The notes under the pieces: generated by a model | What the model was told of the DNA's origin: nothing | The model's input: only the letters and a program-made list of their open reading frames with translations | Database searches by the model: none | DNA from: CAVOGJ01 sp963700865 | GTDB lineage: Bacteria; Planctomycetota; Planctomycetia; Pirellulales; Pirellulaceae | Length of the DNA stretch: 64,000 nucleotides | Direction: 5' to 3' | NCBI GenBank assembly: GCA_963700865.1 | Contig: CAVOZC010000017.1 | Span: 1 to 64,000, forward strand | Position numbers and translations under genes: made by a program | In this document: positions 1 through 10,958 of the stretch, piece by piece | Layout: each line of letters starts with the position of its first letter | Numbering within the stretch: the first letter of the stretch is position 1

Positions 1-373
1 GAAGGAAAAGGGCAGACACAGACCTGGCGGATAAAGGTTGGGAAGTTTGGGAGAACTCTCCGGAATCGCGAGCGCCCCCCGTCTCGTGAAGCTACCAAAT
101 CAACCCCTCTCCCGTTTGTGTGGGCCGGTTCTTCGATCATTTCTCTCGGCCCCTAAAGGGCTTTAACGGAGCCCTTTGCCGCAGTCTGACCACGGACTTG
201 GGGTGAAAACATCTTTAACTTCTCTCGGCCTTGAAGGAAAGTCACCTCGGCGGCTGTTACCCGACGGCGCAAATCGCAATTAGTAGGTTGGGCAACTTCC
301 TATTGCCAACGGTTATGACCTTACCTGCTCCGGCTGTCGGCCCGCATTTCCTTCATTCCTAAGGAGAGTTCTA
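1..373. other. Leader region without a recognised gene
   Basis: No open frame here looks coding. The only clear element is a strong Shine-Dalgarno AAGGAG at 361-366, eight bases before the ATG at 374. The stretch probably holds the promoter and leader of the HAF-repeat gene, but I see no convincing -35/-10 pair or known riboswitch fold. Confidence 0.5.
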
Positions 374-1345
374 ATGTCGTATCGTCGTTTTGTCCTCGTA
401 AGTCTGTGCTGCGTTTGCGGCATGTCGTCCGGATTGCCGGCGCAGTTCGTTTATTCAACCGTCGACTATCCAGGAGCCGATTCCACGGACGCCAACAGTA
501 TTGGTCCGACCGGGACCATAGTGGGTGATTATACCGTCGGCGCCGTGACGCACGCGTTCACCCTGTCGAGTGGCGTGTACACGTCGTTTGACGTGCCAAC
601 GTCCACCGGCTTTTCGAGCGCCAACGGAATCAACGCCAGCGGGCAAATCGTCGGCCTCTATGACGTGGGCGCCGTCACGAAAGCCTATATCCGCAACGGC
701 AGTACCTACTCCGATCTGATACCGTTCGCCGGGTCGTCATTCACGCAGGCCTTGTCCATCAATGATGCCGGCCATGTGGTGGGTTCGTACCGGAACGCGA
801 GCAACGTTCCGCAGGGCTTCTTGTTCGATGGCAGCAGCTATGAAACGCTCGTGTTTCCAGGTTCCACAGCGACAACCGCGATTGGCATCAATAACGCAGA
901 CAACGTCGTAGGCACTTTTGTGAGCAGCATGCTGAGGCACGGCTATATCTACGATGGCAGTGCCTATACACAGCTGGATGTACCGGGAGCAAGCTTAACG
1001 GTGGCCGAAGGAATCAATGACTCGGGGCAGATCGCGGGTTTGTATCTCGACGGCCTCGGTGACTTTCACGGCTTTTTGTTGAACGGTGGCACCTACAGTA
1101 CTTTGGACTATCCGGGGGCGACGCTGACTCAAGCCTATGGCATCGACAATCTGGGACAGATTGTGGGCTACTACGAGGACGCGAACGGAAATGGTCATGG
1201 CTTTCTGGCCACGCCAGTGCCAGAATCCAACTCGCTGGCGCTAGCAGGCCTGATGGCGAGCGCACTCTTCAGCGGCATATTTCGGCGGCGGCATACCTCG
1301 AAAGCCGTGACGATGTCGAAGTCAGCTGGTCCATCGCAAAGCTGA
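374..1345 (+). CDS. HAF-repeat protein with PEP-CTERM sorting signal
   Basis: A secreted, probably cell-envelope protein of 323 residues. The first ~23 residues form a signal peptide ending near GLPAQ. The body is built from about six repeats of ~45 residues, each with a core such as GTIVGDY, GQIVGLY, GHVVGSY, GQIAGLY or GQIVGYY, and several end in HGFL. That is the pattern of the extracellular HAF repeat family, whose function is unknown. The C terminus has VPESNSLALAGLMASA followed by a hydrophobic stretch and FRRRH, the layout of a PEP-CTERM signal read by exosortase. The start is supported by AAGGAG eight bases upstream. The last 24 bases overlap the 3' end of the convergent sigma-factor gene. 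Function and partner are unknown. Confidence 0.85.
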   Translation: MSYRRFVLVSLCCVCGMSSGLPAQFVYSTVDYPGADSTDANSIGPTGTIVGDYTVGAVTHAFTLSSGVYTSFDVPTSTGFSSANGINASGQIVGLYDVGAVTKAYIRNGSTYSDLIPFAGSSFTQALSINDAGHVVGSYRNASNVPQGFLFDGSSYETLVFPGSTATTAIGINNADNVVGTFVSSMLRHGYIYDGSAYTQLDVPGASLTVAEGINDSGQIAGLYLDGLGDFHGFLLNGGTYSTLDYPGATLTQAYGIDNLGQIVGYYEDANGNGHGFLATPVPESNSLALAGLMASALFSGIFRRRHTSKAVTMSKSAGPSQS

Positions 1346-1999
1346 CGAATTGCCACCCTGGGCATCGAACAACGCCTTCAGTCTTCGCAACGCGCGCAAG
1401 TAACGCATGCTGGCAGCCTTTTCCGTCAGTTGCAATACTTGCGCCGTTTCCTTGGGATCCAACTGTTCGACATGGCGCAGCGCTAACACCTCCTGGTCCC
1501 AGGCGGGCAGCTGATCGAGGCAGGTTTCCAGCCGCGACTTGAGCTCCGCCCGCATCGCCAAGCGGCTCGGCGAAGTCCCACTGTCGACAAAGTGATTTGC
1601 CATGGCGCTGGTCGACGCCTCACAAACGTACGGGCGATCCACGGATACCTCTCGTCGTGCGTCCCGCTTCTGCGTGCCCAGATGATAGCGATGCAATTCG
1701 AGTAGTTTCTTGAGCGCCACCGCCCTCAACCAAACGTAAGGCGGAATTTCGGGCTGATGCAGAAAATCTTCCTTCTGACGACAGGCTGCAAGACGCACTT
1801 CCTGCAGAACGTCCTCGACATCGAGACGCGCGGCGATCCTGGGGTCAAGCCGCGAGGTAATCAAACGCGCCAGCCGCGCGGAAAAGTGTTCCAGTAATTG
1901 CTCCAGGGCACCTGGTTGGCCGGCCCTCGCAGCTTGCACAATCTGGCTCGTTTCCTCCGCATCCATCGTTCTGGCGCCTCGTTCCTTTTCTACCATCAT
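1322..1999 (-). CDS. ECF-type RNA polymerase sigma factor (planctomycete type)
   Basis: 225 residues, the usual size for extracytoplasmic-function sigma factors. Region 2 is visible around DVEDVLQEVRLAAC (core binding and -10 recognition). Region 4 is visible around LPAWDQEVLALRHVEQLD with the following helix-turn-helix (LTEKAASMRYLRALRRL). Its role is to direct RNA polymerase to a small regulon. It is divergent from the kinase gene at 2179, with 180 bp between them. Sigma factor plus kinase-WD40 protein is a recurrent planctomycete pairing, so phosphorylation may control its activity (inference). No anti-sigma gene is next to it. An internal Met at codon 12 (1966) is an alternative start. 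The 3' end overlaps the convergent HAF gene by 24 bases. Confidence 0.88.
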   Translation of the reverse strand: MMVEKERGARTMDAEETSQIVQAARAGQPGALEQLLEHFSARLARLITSRLDPRIAARLDVEDVLQEVRLAACRQKEDFLHQPEIPPYVWLRAVALKKLLELHRYHLGTQKRDARREVSVDRPYVCEASTSAMANHFVDSGTSPSRLAMRAELKSRLETCLDQLPAWDQEVLALRHVEQLDPKETAQVLQLTEKAASMRYLRALRRLKALFDAQGGNSSALRWTS

Positions 2000-2178
2000 C
2001 GATCACATGTCTTAAGCCTGCGCCGAGCTGCAAGACCCGCTGATGCATCATACACCGTTGCGGCACGACGGGATAGAATGATTTTCTCCCCAAGATTTCC
2101 ACCACGTGAGAACTTCGTCAAGTTCGCCCTTCCGCGGAACAGCAAGTTGGCGCGTCACCGGGGTCCACACAGTATCCC

Positions 2179-5100
2179 ATGAAAGAAAACAGCCTACTGA
2201 ACGAACTGGCCCACGAATTCTGTCAGCGGCTTCGTCAAGGCGAGCACCCCACGATCGACGATTATGCCGGCCGCTGTCCCCAGTTGGCGGACGAGATCCG
2301 GGACCTGTTTCCGATGCTGTTGGTGATGGAAGGGCAGTCAACTTCCTCGGGGCAGTTTGCCTCGGGTACCGCTCCCCCGCTCCGGGTTGAGGCTCCGCGA
2401 CAGGTGGCCGAATATCGCATCGTTCGCGAGATGGGACGCGGCGGGATGGGGGTCGTGTATGAGGCCATCCACGAATCGCTGCAGCGGCGTGTCGCGCTGA
2501 AGGTCTTGCCCGCCGGAAACTTGCCGGATGCCAGGCACATCGAACGATTTCAACGCGAAGCGCGGGCGGCCGCGCGCTTGCGTCACGCGAACATCGTCCC
2601 GATTTTTGATGTGGGAGAAGCCGACGGCCTTTATTACTATGCCATGCTGTACATTGACGGTCGGTCCTTGAACCGACCGTTGCCAGACGCGACAGCGCTC
2701 ACAGAGGGCGTTTCGCGTACGAAACCGCCCAGCAGTTGCACGGGAGTGGCTGCCACGCATTACCGTCGCATCGCTATGATCGGCCGGCAGGTGGCCGCGG
2801 CGTTGGCACACGCGCATCATCAAGGCGTGCTGCATCGGGACATCAAGCCGGGCAACCTGATCCTGGACGCGGAGGGCGTCGTGTGGCTGACGGACTTTGG
2901 TCTGGCGCACATGGAAGGTCTGGACGACTTGACCTCGCCCGGCGACGTCGTGGGCACGTTGCGTTACCTGCCGCCCGAGCGTTTCGAAGGGCACGCTGAC
3001 GAACGGGGAGATATCTACAGCTTGGGCAGCACGCTCTACGAGTTGCTCACAACGGTGCCGGCCTTCGCGGCGAGCACGCGAGCCCGACTGATCGATAGCA
3101 TTTTAAATACGCGGCCCGTGGCACCGCGCCGCATCGATCCGCACATTCCGCGCAACCTGGAAACGATTGTGTTGAAGGCCATGGCCCACGAGCCTGGCCA
3201 GCGCTATGCGACAGCGGATCTGCTGGCAGCGGATCTCGATCGCTTCCTGTCAAACCGTCCCATCCTGGCTCATCGCTCAAGTTACGGGAGAGTTCTTTGG
3301 CGGTGGAGCCAGCGCAACAAGGCACTCGCCGGATTGCTGTCTCTGTCATTGTTGTTGCTTTTATCCATTGCCGTGGTCTCCTCCGTGGCATCCATTCGAC
3401 TTGGTAAGCAACTCGCGAACACGAGGGCCGCACAGCGCGAGGGAAGGCAAAAACTTTTTGACTCACTGTTGGTGCAGGCAGGGGCCACATGGAAGACCGG
3501 TGTAGGAAAACAGCGATTTGGCACATTACGAGCCGTGCAGCGGGCCACAAGAATCGCCCGCGAGCTGGACTTGCCCGCTGCGGCGTTCGACCAACTGCGA
3601 ACGGAAGCGATCGCGGCGTTGTGTCTGCCCGATATGGAAACGGCCAAGGAACTCGATGCCTTTCCGCGAAACGCCGTACAGGTTGATTTTGACCCGACAC
3701 TGCGGCGATACGTGCGGGTCGACAACACGGGACGCGTCACGATTTACGATGTTACGGACAATCGCGTTCTGCAGCGATTGCCCCAGGCCACTGCCGAAAA
3801 GCCGGTGGCAGGAGCGACGAGGGTCCGTTTCAGCCCCGACGGGCGATTTTTACTGCAGCATGACGACCAGGACGATGGCCGTCAGGCGCGGCTACGCCTG
3901 TGGGACCTGTCAGCAGCCGATCCGAAAGTCGTACTCGAGCTTTGGGGGGTGGAAACGTCGACATTTCGCGCCGACGGCCGGCAGATCGCCGTGGTCACGA
4001 CCGACCTGCCGCTGTCCGAATCCGCGCTTGCCGACACGGAGTCGTGGGCTCGTGTTTACGAGGTCCCGTCGGGCAGTGAATGTGGGCCCCCCCTGCCCGT
4101 CAACGCGAACGCGCGGCTGGCCTTGCACCCCACGCTGCCGCAACTGGCAATATCCGACTCAACGGCCATACGCATCGTTGACGTCCACACGGGCTTGGAA
4201 GTCACCCGCTGGCAACAGCCCGATACATCGCGGCTGAAGTGGAGTCCCGACGGACGGCAACTGCTGGCCGCCAGCGATACGGATTTCCGGATTCGACGTT
4301 GGGATGTCATCAGGCGAAGGCCCCTTACCACGCTGGCAGGCCACGCGAAGCCCGTCGATTTCGCGTTCAACCACCGTGGTGACGTGATCGTCAGTCATGA
4401 CTTGTCCGGTGATGTTCGTCTTTGGGATGTCTGGTCGGGCCGGATGTCGTATCAGGACGCCGCAAGCGTGCCGACAATGCGGTTTAGCCCGGACGACAAG
4501 TTGTTCGCTGCCACCGGCGGTGTGACTCCCAAGCTGCGGTTGCTGCGCGTGGCCGGCGGTAGCGAACTGCGTCGTTTTCCGCTGGATTCACCGCAACATA
4601 CCGGCTTTGCGCGGGCGATACTCCATCCGGACGGCCGCATCCTGGCAACCGCGTCGCGCGATGGCATCGTGCTATGGGACATTTTGCGGAGCGAACGACT
4701 GGCCGTCATTTCCGGCTATCGGCAGCCGTTGTCATTCCAACCTGATGGCTCACTGCTAACCTGCGGCGAACTGCCCGAAGGGGTCGTTCGCTGGCCCATC
4801 ATCGCCGATCCTCTCGATCCAGACCGTCTTGTCGTGGGGGAAAAACAGCAACTTATCCCAATGGAATCTGAAAATGATGTGTTTTCCAATTGGTCGGCCA
4901 GCGCGGATGGACGCGTGGTGGCCAAGCCTGACATGGGTGACGGGGCCAACGTGCTGGTAGCGCGATCGACGAATGGTTCACCGACCGACGATTACCGCCA
5001 GGTAGCACTCGAGCCTCAGCATGAAGCTCGATACACTTCGGTCAGTCCCGACGGTCGCTGGGTGGCGACCGGCAGCCTGCAGTATGCGCAGTCGCCTGCT

Positions 5101-5644
5101 TGGGATCGGCGGGTGACGGTCACGGTCTGGGAGTCTGCCACTGGCTGGCGGATCAAGGATTTGTTGCGGGCCCCCGGGGTCCCCTGCTTTAGCCCGGATG
5201 GTTGCTGGTTGGCGGTTCTGTGTGGTGAAATTCCCGGCGGTGTCGGGCTCTGGCGGGTCGGCTCCTGGGAACCCGGCCCTACCACGACCGCGATTGAAGG
5301 CCCAGGAGGTGTCAACGATGTCGCCTTTGATCCGCCGCGTCGATTGATGGCCGTCGCCGGACACAAGATTCGAATCGTGGATCTCGGCACGGGACAGGTT
5401 GTGGCGTGGTTGAGCGTTCCTGAACTAACTCACTTACGACCCCAGTGCTTCACGCCGGACGGAACGCATCTGATGGCAATCGGCCAACAGAGCGATCAGC
5501 TGTATGTCTGGGATTTGCGCCATCCGCCAACAGCTGGCGGAACTCGGTCTGGACTGGGACGCGCCCCCCTTCGATGCGTCCGACGTTCCGCTGCCTGCGC
5601 CGCTCCTGGTTCAGTTGCCGGAAGCGCCGTCATCGCCCCCGTAG
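2179..5644 (+). CDS. Membrane Ser/Thr protein kinase with C-terminal WD40-like propeller (frameshift near 5520)
   Basis: Residues 1-60 are the short planctomycete N-terminal helix region. Residues ~79-355 are a Hanks-type kinase: glycine loop GRGGMG (86-91), ATP-binding Lys108, catalytic HRD at 219-221, DFG at 239-241. One membrane helix spans ~382-404. The rest is a long string of WD40-like blades (repeated F-x-P-D-G and LWD/VWD motifs) facing outward, probably a sensor. The frame as read continues to 5676. However, after VWDLR a one-base gap (~5520) restores AIRQQLAELGLDWDAPPF, the characteristic end of planctomycete kinase-propeller proteins, with a stop at 5642-5644. That end is therefore preferred. 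It is divergent from the ECF sigma gene and may act with it. The substrate is unknown. Confidence 0.88.
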
Positions 5645-5663
5645 GACAGGTTAGTAACCTGTC
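5645..5663. repeat. Short palindrome (REP-like, GACAGG family)
   Basis: Perfect inverted repeat, GACAGGTTA-G-TAACCTGTC, one base after the corrected stop of the kinase gene. A related palindrome with the same GACAGG arms lies at 25767-25785 after another gene. It could act as a hairpin terminator or REP element. There is no T-run after it, so intrinsic termination is uncertain. Confidence 0.55.
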
Positions 5664-6217
5664 TCGAGCCGCGTGATACCATTCGATCCTGGGGCAAGCA
5701 CGAAAAACACGACCGGTTACCAACTTGTGGTACGGCACAATTGAGTCGAAAAGCCGCGAGCAGCCATCGGGTTTTGCCCCGTTTTGCCTCAATACCCCCA
5801 AGGCGTATGCGACCACGCCCCTCACAGTTCCCGGGGGAAACTCGAGCCCTGTTGCGAAATCGGCGATTCCGCACACTACTTCACGCGATCTGAATCTCGG
5901 AAATCCGTCGCACAAGTCCAGAACGACTTGCCGACAGATGATCTTTAAGACCTCGATTCGCTGCGATAGACTGAACGATGGATGAAGGCCTCCAAACGTG
6001 GCTAATACCCGGGGTTGTCGCTCGCACATGACGACGTGTTTGGAACGGTTCGCCACATGCGTGGTCATCATGTGTTTGGTACTACGTGACAGGAGCGCGA
6101 ACCAGCCGTCGCAGCAATGGCATCAGAGAAGGCGTCGTCTCACAGCGCCGATTCGTCCCAGCACGCTGCCCGATCGACGCGAGTTGTGAGCGACGCTTCA
6201 GCAATAAGGAGAACGGA
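5664..6217. other. Intergenic stretch, kinase to radical SAM gene
   Basis: About 550 bases without a supported gene. A minus-strand frame (5496-6071) is open here but overlaps the kinase 3' end and shows no recognisable domain. A good Shine-Dalgarno (AAGGAG, 6206-6211) sits just before the ATG at 6218. Confidence 0.5.
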
Positions 6218-7951
6218 ATGCATACTCCTACTCAGGATCATGACGTCCACCCGCTCGGCTCGAATGCCCGAGTCTTGCTGGTCAGCGTCTTCGGCCCCTA
6301 CGCGCAGGACGATCCCTACGGCAGCCGTCTGATCAACCCGATGGAGTTGTTTCACAATCAAGTGACCCGCGTGCAGAAGGCTTTTTCCCTGCGGACGTTC
6401 AATCGCTCCTGGGGCCTGATGCTGATCCAGATCAACATCAAGGCTCCCTGCACCTTGCTGGACTACCCGTCTCAGGAGCGTTTTCTTGAAGAACTCAAGA
6501 CGCGTGAATACGACGTGATTGGCATCAGTTCGATCATGCCGAATCTGCTCAAGGTACGCCGCATGTGCCGGCTGATCCGTAAGCATCAACCGCAGGCAAA
6601 GATTGTCGTGGGCGGCCACATTGCCAACACTCCGGAACTGAAGAAATGGGCCGACATGGACTACGTCGTACGAGGCGATGGCGTTCGCTGGATGCGTAGA
6701 TACCTTGGCGAAGATGAGGAACAACCCATCCGTCATCCGCAGGTCCTGGGCAACATTGGCACCCGGATCATGGGTGTCAACTTGCACAACCATCCTGGGG
6801 ATCATTTCGCGACGCTGATTCCATCCGTGGGCTGCCCGATGGGCTGCAACTTCTGTTCGACATCGGCGATGTTCGGCGGGAAGGGAAAGTTCGTCAAGTT
6901 TTACGACACCGGTCAAGAGATGTTTGAAATCATGACCGCGCTGGAATCTAACCTGCGGGTCCATTCGTTCTTCGTGATGGACGAAAATTTTCTGGTGGAC
7001 AAGCAGCGGGCGCTCGGCCTCCTGGAACTGATGGAAACGCACAATAAGCCATGGTCGCTCTTCCTCTTCAGCTCCGCGAACATCCTCAGGCAGTACACCA
7101 TGGAACAGCTGGTGGCCCTGGGAGTCTCCTGGGTCTGGATCGGGCTGGAAGGCAAGAACTCGCGGTACACCAAGCTCGCCGGTACTGACTCGGTGGAACT
7201 CGTCCACAATCTCCAGTCTCACGGCATCCGTGTGCTGGGATCGAGCATTATCGGTTTGGAAGACCACACGCCGGAGAACATCGACGAGGTGATTGAGCAC
7301 GCCGTCAGCCACGACAGCGATTTCCACCAGTTCATGCTCTATACGCCGATCCCTGGCACGCCCTTGTACGCCGAACTGGAGGCCAAAGCGGCGCTGAAGA
7401 ATTTTACGGAGGTCGCGGTGCCGGACATCCACGGACAGGCAATGTTCAACTATCGGCACCCCCACATCAAGGACGGTCAGGAAGGCGAGTTTCTCCTGCG
7501 TGCCTTCGAGCGGGATTTCACCATCAACGGCCCCAGTGTCGTGCGGATCGTGCGCACCACGCTGCGTGGTTGGCAACGCCACAAGAACCATCCCGATCCG
7601 CGGATCCGCGCGCGCTTTGCTCACGAAGCCGCCAACCTACCGGAACGGTATGCGGGAGTCCTGTGGGCAGCGGCTGAGCGTTACCGCGACGACCCCCACC
7701 GCTTTCAGTTGATCTCTGAAATTCTCGCCGAGTTGTATGACGAGTTCGGCGCGCGAGCTCGGCGGGCCGCGCCGATCCTTGGCCGCCGCCTCTATCGCGC
7801 GTTGTGTCGGGAAGAGCAACGGCTGGAGAGTGGATGGACGTACGAGCCGGACACGTATTATGAAACGAATCAAGTCGATGGTCCGGATAACGCCATCTTC
7901 GTCGAGGGAGTGACGACCAGCGCCGACGCCGAGCGGATCCTGGTGCCGTAG
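6218..7951 (+). CDS. B12-binding-domain radical SAM protein
   Basis: 577 residues from the ATG at 6218. That start is chosen because AAGGAG ends 6 bases before it; the frame is open 44 codons further up, but that part looks random. Residues ~65-170 form a cobalamin-binding-like fold (YDVIGISS, IVVGGH). The radical SAM cluster motif CPMGCNFC gives Cys206, Cys210 and Cys213, and the barrel follows to about residue 410. The C-terminal ~150 residues are a helical region rich in Arg and Ala. Family members do B12- and SAM-dependent methylations or rearrangements in lipid, cofactor or natural-product synthesis. The substrate cannot be told from sequence. It stands alone, with no biosynthetic neighbours. 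Confidence 0.85.
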   Translation: MHTPTQDHDVHPLGSNARVLLVSVFGPYAQDDPYGSRLINPMELFHNQVTRVQKAFSLRTFNRSWGLMLIQINIKAPCTLLDYPSQERFLEELKTREYDVIGISSIMPNLLKVRRMCRLIRKHQPQAKIVVGGHIANTPELKKWADMDYVVRGDGVRWMRRYLGEDEEQPIRHPQVLGNIGTRIMGVNLHNHPGDHFATLIPSVGCPMGCNFCSTSAMFGGKGKFVKFYDTGQEMFEIMTALESNLRVHSFFVMDENFLVDKQRALGLLELMETHNKPWSLFLFSSANILRQYTMEQLVALGVSWVWIGLEGKNSRYTKLAGTDSVELVHNLQSHGIRVLGSSIIGLEDHTPENIDEVIEHAVSHDSDFHQFMLYTPIPGTPLYAELEAKAALKNFTEVAVPDIHGQAMFNYRHPHIKDGQEGEFLLRAFERDFTINGPSVVRIVRTTLRGWQRHKNHPDPRIRARFAHEAANLPERYAGVLWAAAERYRDDPHRFQLISEILAELYDEFGARARRAAPILGRRLYRALCREEQRLESGWTYEPDTYYETNQVDGPDNAIFVEGVTTSADAERILVP

Positions 7952-8289
7952 CAAGGCCCGACGTTGGTGGGTAAAGGCTGGGGGAAAAGGTGGCTGGCCG
8001 TTGATATTCGCAACTCGCTTTCGTGTCGGACATCGAAACTCGTTTTATCTTCGCTCGCGATGCACTGCGCGGCCCCGAACCGGACAATCATGAATTTCAG
8101 GCGACGATCCGGCAGACGTTGAGCACAATACCAAATTCCAGGTAGCGTCCTTCGCCTGGGGATTCGGATCCATAACATCATGATTTTCAATCTCACACAC
8201 GTCGTTCATCAAGTTGGCCCGCTAACGTTCTACACGGCTCGGACTCTTGCTTCCTCAAGAGGCGCCTTTGAACACACGAAAACCCGCCT
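7952..8289. other. Intergenic stretch, no gene seen
   Basis: About 340 bases with no supported coding region on either strand and no clear terminator. It presumably carries the promoter of the downstream transporter gene. Confidence 0.4.
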
Positions 8290-9156
8290 GTGACCGAACT
8301 ATTCGCAGCCGTCGCGCAGCTTTCGGTTTTCGTCTTTCTCGTTTCGAGCATGTCCGAGATTGGTCTGGGGCTGAGGCTGCAACAAATTGCGGCGCCGCTC
8401 CGCAACACCAGGCTGGTCGTTTCCGCCTTGCTCGCGAACTTCATCATCGCGCCGTTGTTTGCCCTGGGAATTGCCCGGCTGCTGCGATTGGACCAACCTT
8501 TGGCGATGGGTTTGCTGTTACTCGGTTTGGCAGCCGGTGCGCCGTTTATGCCGAAGATCGCCGGCATGGCCAAGGGAGATGTCGCCCTCGCGGTCGGGCT
8601 GCTCGTGATGCTCATGATCGGCACGATCGTTTTTCTGCCCGTCGCCCTGCCACTGCTCGTCACGGGGACACAAGTCAACCCGACGAAGATCGTGCGACTA
8701 CTCCTGTTGCTGATTCTCCTGCCCTTGATAATCGGCTTGGTCATCAGGGCGCGGTCGTCGTCAATCGCCGCTCAGCTGGCACCGGTCCTCGCGCGGATAT
8801 CTGGCGTCACCCTGCTGGCGACGGTGATCCTCATCATTGCCCTGCATTTTCGCAGCCTGCTACATATTTTTGGCACCGGGGCGATCTATGCGGCTCTTCT
8901 GTTTTCCATTCTGCCAGCGCTCACCGGATGGCTCCTCGGCGGCAGGAACGCGGCACAGCGGACGGTTCTTGGCCTGGCAACGGGATTTCGTAGTTTCCCC
9001 GCGGCGTTGATCGTCAGCGTCCAGAACTTCACGGACCCCAATGTGTCGGTAATGGTCATCGTGACCACGCTCACAGGACTCGTCGTTCTACTGCCGCTGG
9101 CGCTGCTGATGGCGAAACAGGTGCCCGCTATGTCCGAGAACCACGATACGCCTTAG
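8290..9156 (+). CDS. Bile acid:sodium symporter (BASS) family transporter
   Basis: 288 residues, almost entirely hydrophobic, with about nine to ten predicted membrane helices, the size and pattern of BASS/SBF transporters. Loops carry conserved-looking GLAAGAPFMPKIAG and RSFPAALIVSVQNF segments where the family places its substrate and sodium sites. Such proteins import organic anions with sodium. The true substrate here is open (2-oxoacids, bile-acid-like or other carboxylates). The proposed GTG start at 8290 lacks a strong Shine-Dalgarno. An ATG at 8350 is possible but would remove part of the first helix. No operon partner. Confidence 0.75.
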   Translation: MTELFAAVAQLSVFVFLVSSMSEIGLGLRLQQIAAPLRNTRLVVSALLANFIIAPLFALGIARLLRLDQPLAMGLLLLGLAAGAPFMPKIAGMAKGDVALAVGLLVMLMIGTIVFLPVALPLLVTGTQVNPTKIVRLLLLLILLPLIIGLVIRARSSSIAAQLAPVLARISGVTLLATVILIIALHFRSLLHIFGTGAIYAALLFSILPALTGWLLGGRNAAQRTVLGLATGFRSFPAALIVSVQNFTDPNVSVMVIVTTLTGLVVLLPLALLMAKQVPAMSENHDTP

Positions 9157-9634
9157 ATCGTAGAGGCCTCCACGTCATCGACGGCAATCCGTGACAAACA
9201 GTGCGGCCTATTTTCCTCCGCGGGCGGCCGGCTGAGGAATCGCCCGCTGGGAAAATGCATCCGCTTCTCGATAACACGTGATTCCAATTGGAAGGGCACG
9301 TACGTGTCGACTTTGAGAGTGCGAATGAGATACGATAACTCCGGGCAAACGAGGGGGTGGGATACTTGATTGAATGACCAACGCTCTAACCGGGCAAAAA
9401 GAACAGCGAGGAGAGTTGGAGCAGATGGATTGCCAGTTGAGAGGTCGCAGGACACCGGAAGCTGCGACGTTACGCGACTGAGCGAGCGACGGCAAACTTG
9501 CAGGTATCGCTCGTCAAACGGCACACTTGGGTCAAGGATGTCGCGAGAATGGTGGTGGACTCTGCAAGGGGTGACGCTTTGTTAAGGATCGCAGCTCGTT
9601 GGAAGCAACGATGCCCGCTCATGAAGGAGCATCT
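9157..9634. other. Intergenic stretch before the phosphofructokinase gene
   Basis: About 480 bases with no supported gene. A 123-codon minus-strand frame (9153-9524) has no recognisable features and no ribosome binding site. AAGGAG at 9624-9629 precedes the ATG at 9635. Confidence 0.4.
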
Positions 9635-10958
9635 ATGTTGAAGCAACAAGACTTCACGGTAACATCACTTGGCTCGTGCCAATACGCTTCGCCGCTGCGT
9701 CTCGCATCGGCCAGCGTCCCTCAAGCGAGTTACTTTGCCAGCGACTCGGTCCGAGTCCGGCTCGACGTCATTCTCCAGCCCGACCATACCAGCGACTCGT
9801 TGTCGCTGGAAATAGCTGGGCCAAGGCAACGCATTTTCTTTCAGCCAAACCAAACGACGGCTGCCATCGTGACCTGTGGTGGCTTGTCGCCGGGGCTAAA
9901 CAACGTAATTCGCTCGTTGTTCTATGAACTCTTTGAAAACTACGGCGTGCGACGCGTCCTGGGAATTCGAAATGGTTATCTCGGGCTGAACGCCGAAGCC
10001 GGCTTGGAACCGATTACCCTGAGCAAGGAGTTTGTGGAGCCGATTGACAAGCTCGGTGGGACGGTGCTGGGCAGCTCTCGCGGTTCCCAGCCCCCTGCCG
10101 CGATGGCCGACTACCTGCAAGACAATCGGATCGACATTTTGTTCTGCGTCGGCGGAGACGGCACGCAGCGCGGAGCGCACTGCGCTCAGCCAAGAGCTGC
10201 AGCGCCGAGCAGCGCCGGTGGCGGTCGTTGGCATCCCCAAAACGATCGACAACGATATCGCTTTCGTCAAGCTCGCTTTCGGGTATGCAACGGCACTGGA
10301 GAAGGCGGCCGAAGTCATTCAGGCTGCGCATGTCGAGGCCCGCGGGGCAATCCGCGGTATCGGGCTGGTCAAGCTGATGGGGAGACACGCGGGCTTTATC
10401 GCTGCCGGGGCTTCGGTTGTCAGTCAGGAAGTCGACTTTACGCTCGTGCCCGAGATCCCTTTCCCCTGGGAGGGCGACCGAGGGTTGTTAGCCGCTTTGG
10501 AAAGCAGAATCGAAACCGCCGGACATGCGGTGATTGTGGTCGCCGAAGGGGCCGGCCAACATCTTTTTCTGGGGGAGAGCCAGCGTCGAGACGCATCGGG
10601 AAATCTACTTCACCAGGACATCGGCGCGTTCTTGCGCGACCAGATCAGCGACTATTTCCTGCATCGATCGCAACCGGTCGCGCTGAAATATCTGGATCCC
10701 AGCTACTATATTCGTAGCGTCCCAGCGAATGTCTACGATCGGTTCCTGTGCGACCAAATGGCGCGAAACGCGGTACATGCCGCGATGGCGGGCAAGACAG
10801 GCGTCATGATTGGCTCGGCGTCCGATTACATCGTCCACGTGCCGATCCCGACGGTCGTCGCCCAGACCAAGACCATGGAGGTGGATGGCGACCTCTGGCG
10901 AGCTGTGATTCAGTCCACCCGCAGCCACTTTGGTAGCCACGCAGGCAATACCGGGTGA
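9635..10958 (+). CDS. ATP-type 6-phosphofructokinase (frameshift near 10181)
   Basis: Phosphorylates fructose 6-phosphate in glycolysis. Visible are the nucleotide-binding start VTCGGLSPGLNNVIR, GGDGTQRGA, the catalytic segment GIPKTIDNDI, and the substrate-binding VKLMGRHAGF. GGDG rather than GGDD favours ATP over pyrophosphate as donor, as in plant-type enzymes. About 440 residues once the frame is repaired. An extra T at about 10181 (CACTGCGCTC) shifts the frame. Removing it joins GGDGTQRGAH to ALSQELQRR with no loss. The ATG at 9635 is chosen over TTG 9599 and ATG 9611 because AAGGAG lies 5 bases before it. It is a single gene with no operon partners. Whether the break is real or a sequence error cannot be settled here. 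Confidence 0.85.

Noticed and set aside
5496..6071. 191-codon minus-strand frame after the kinase
   Set aside because: It overlaps the true 3' end of the kinase gene, has no ribosome site, and shows no family similarity.
6140..7624. Long (494-codon) minus-strand frame
   Set aside because: Exact antisense shadow of the radical SAM gene, which has clear motifs and a good start; high G+C creates such frames.
9153..9524. 123-codon minus-strand frame between the BASS and PFK genes
   Set aside because: No ribosome site, no recognisable domain, atypical composition.
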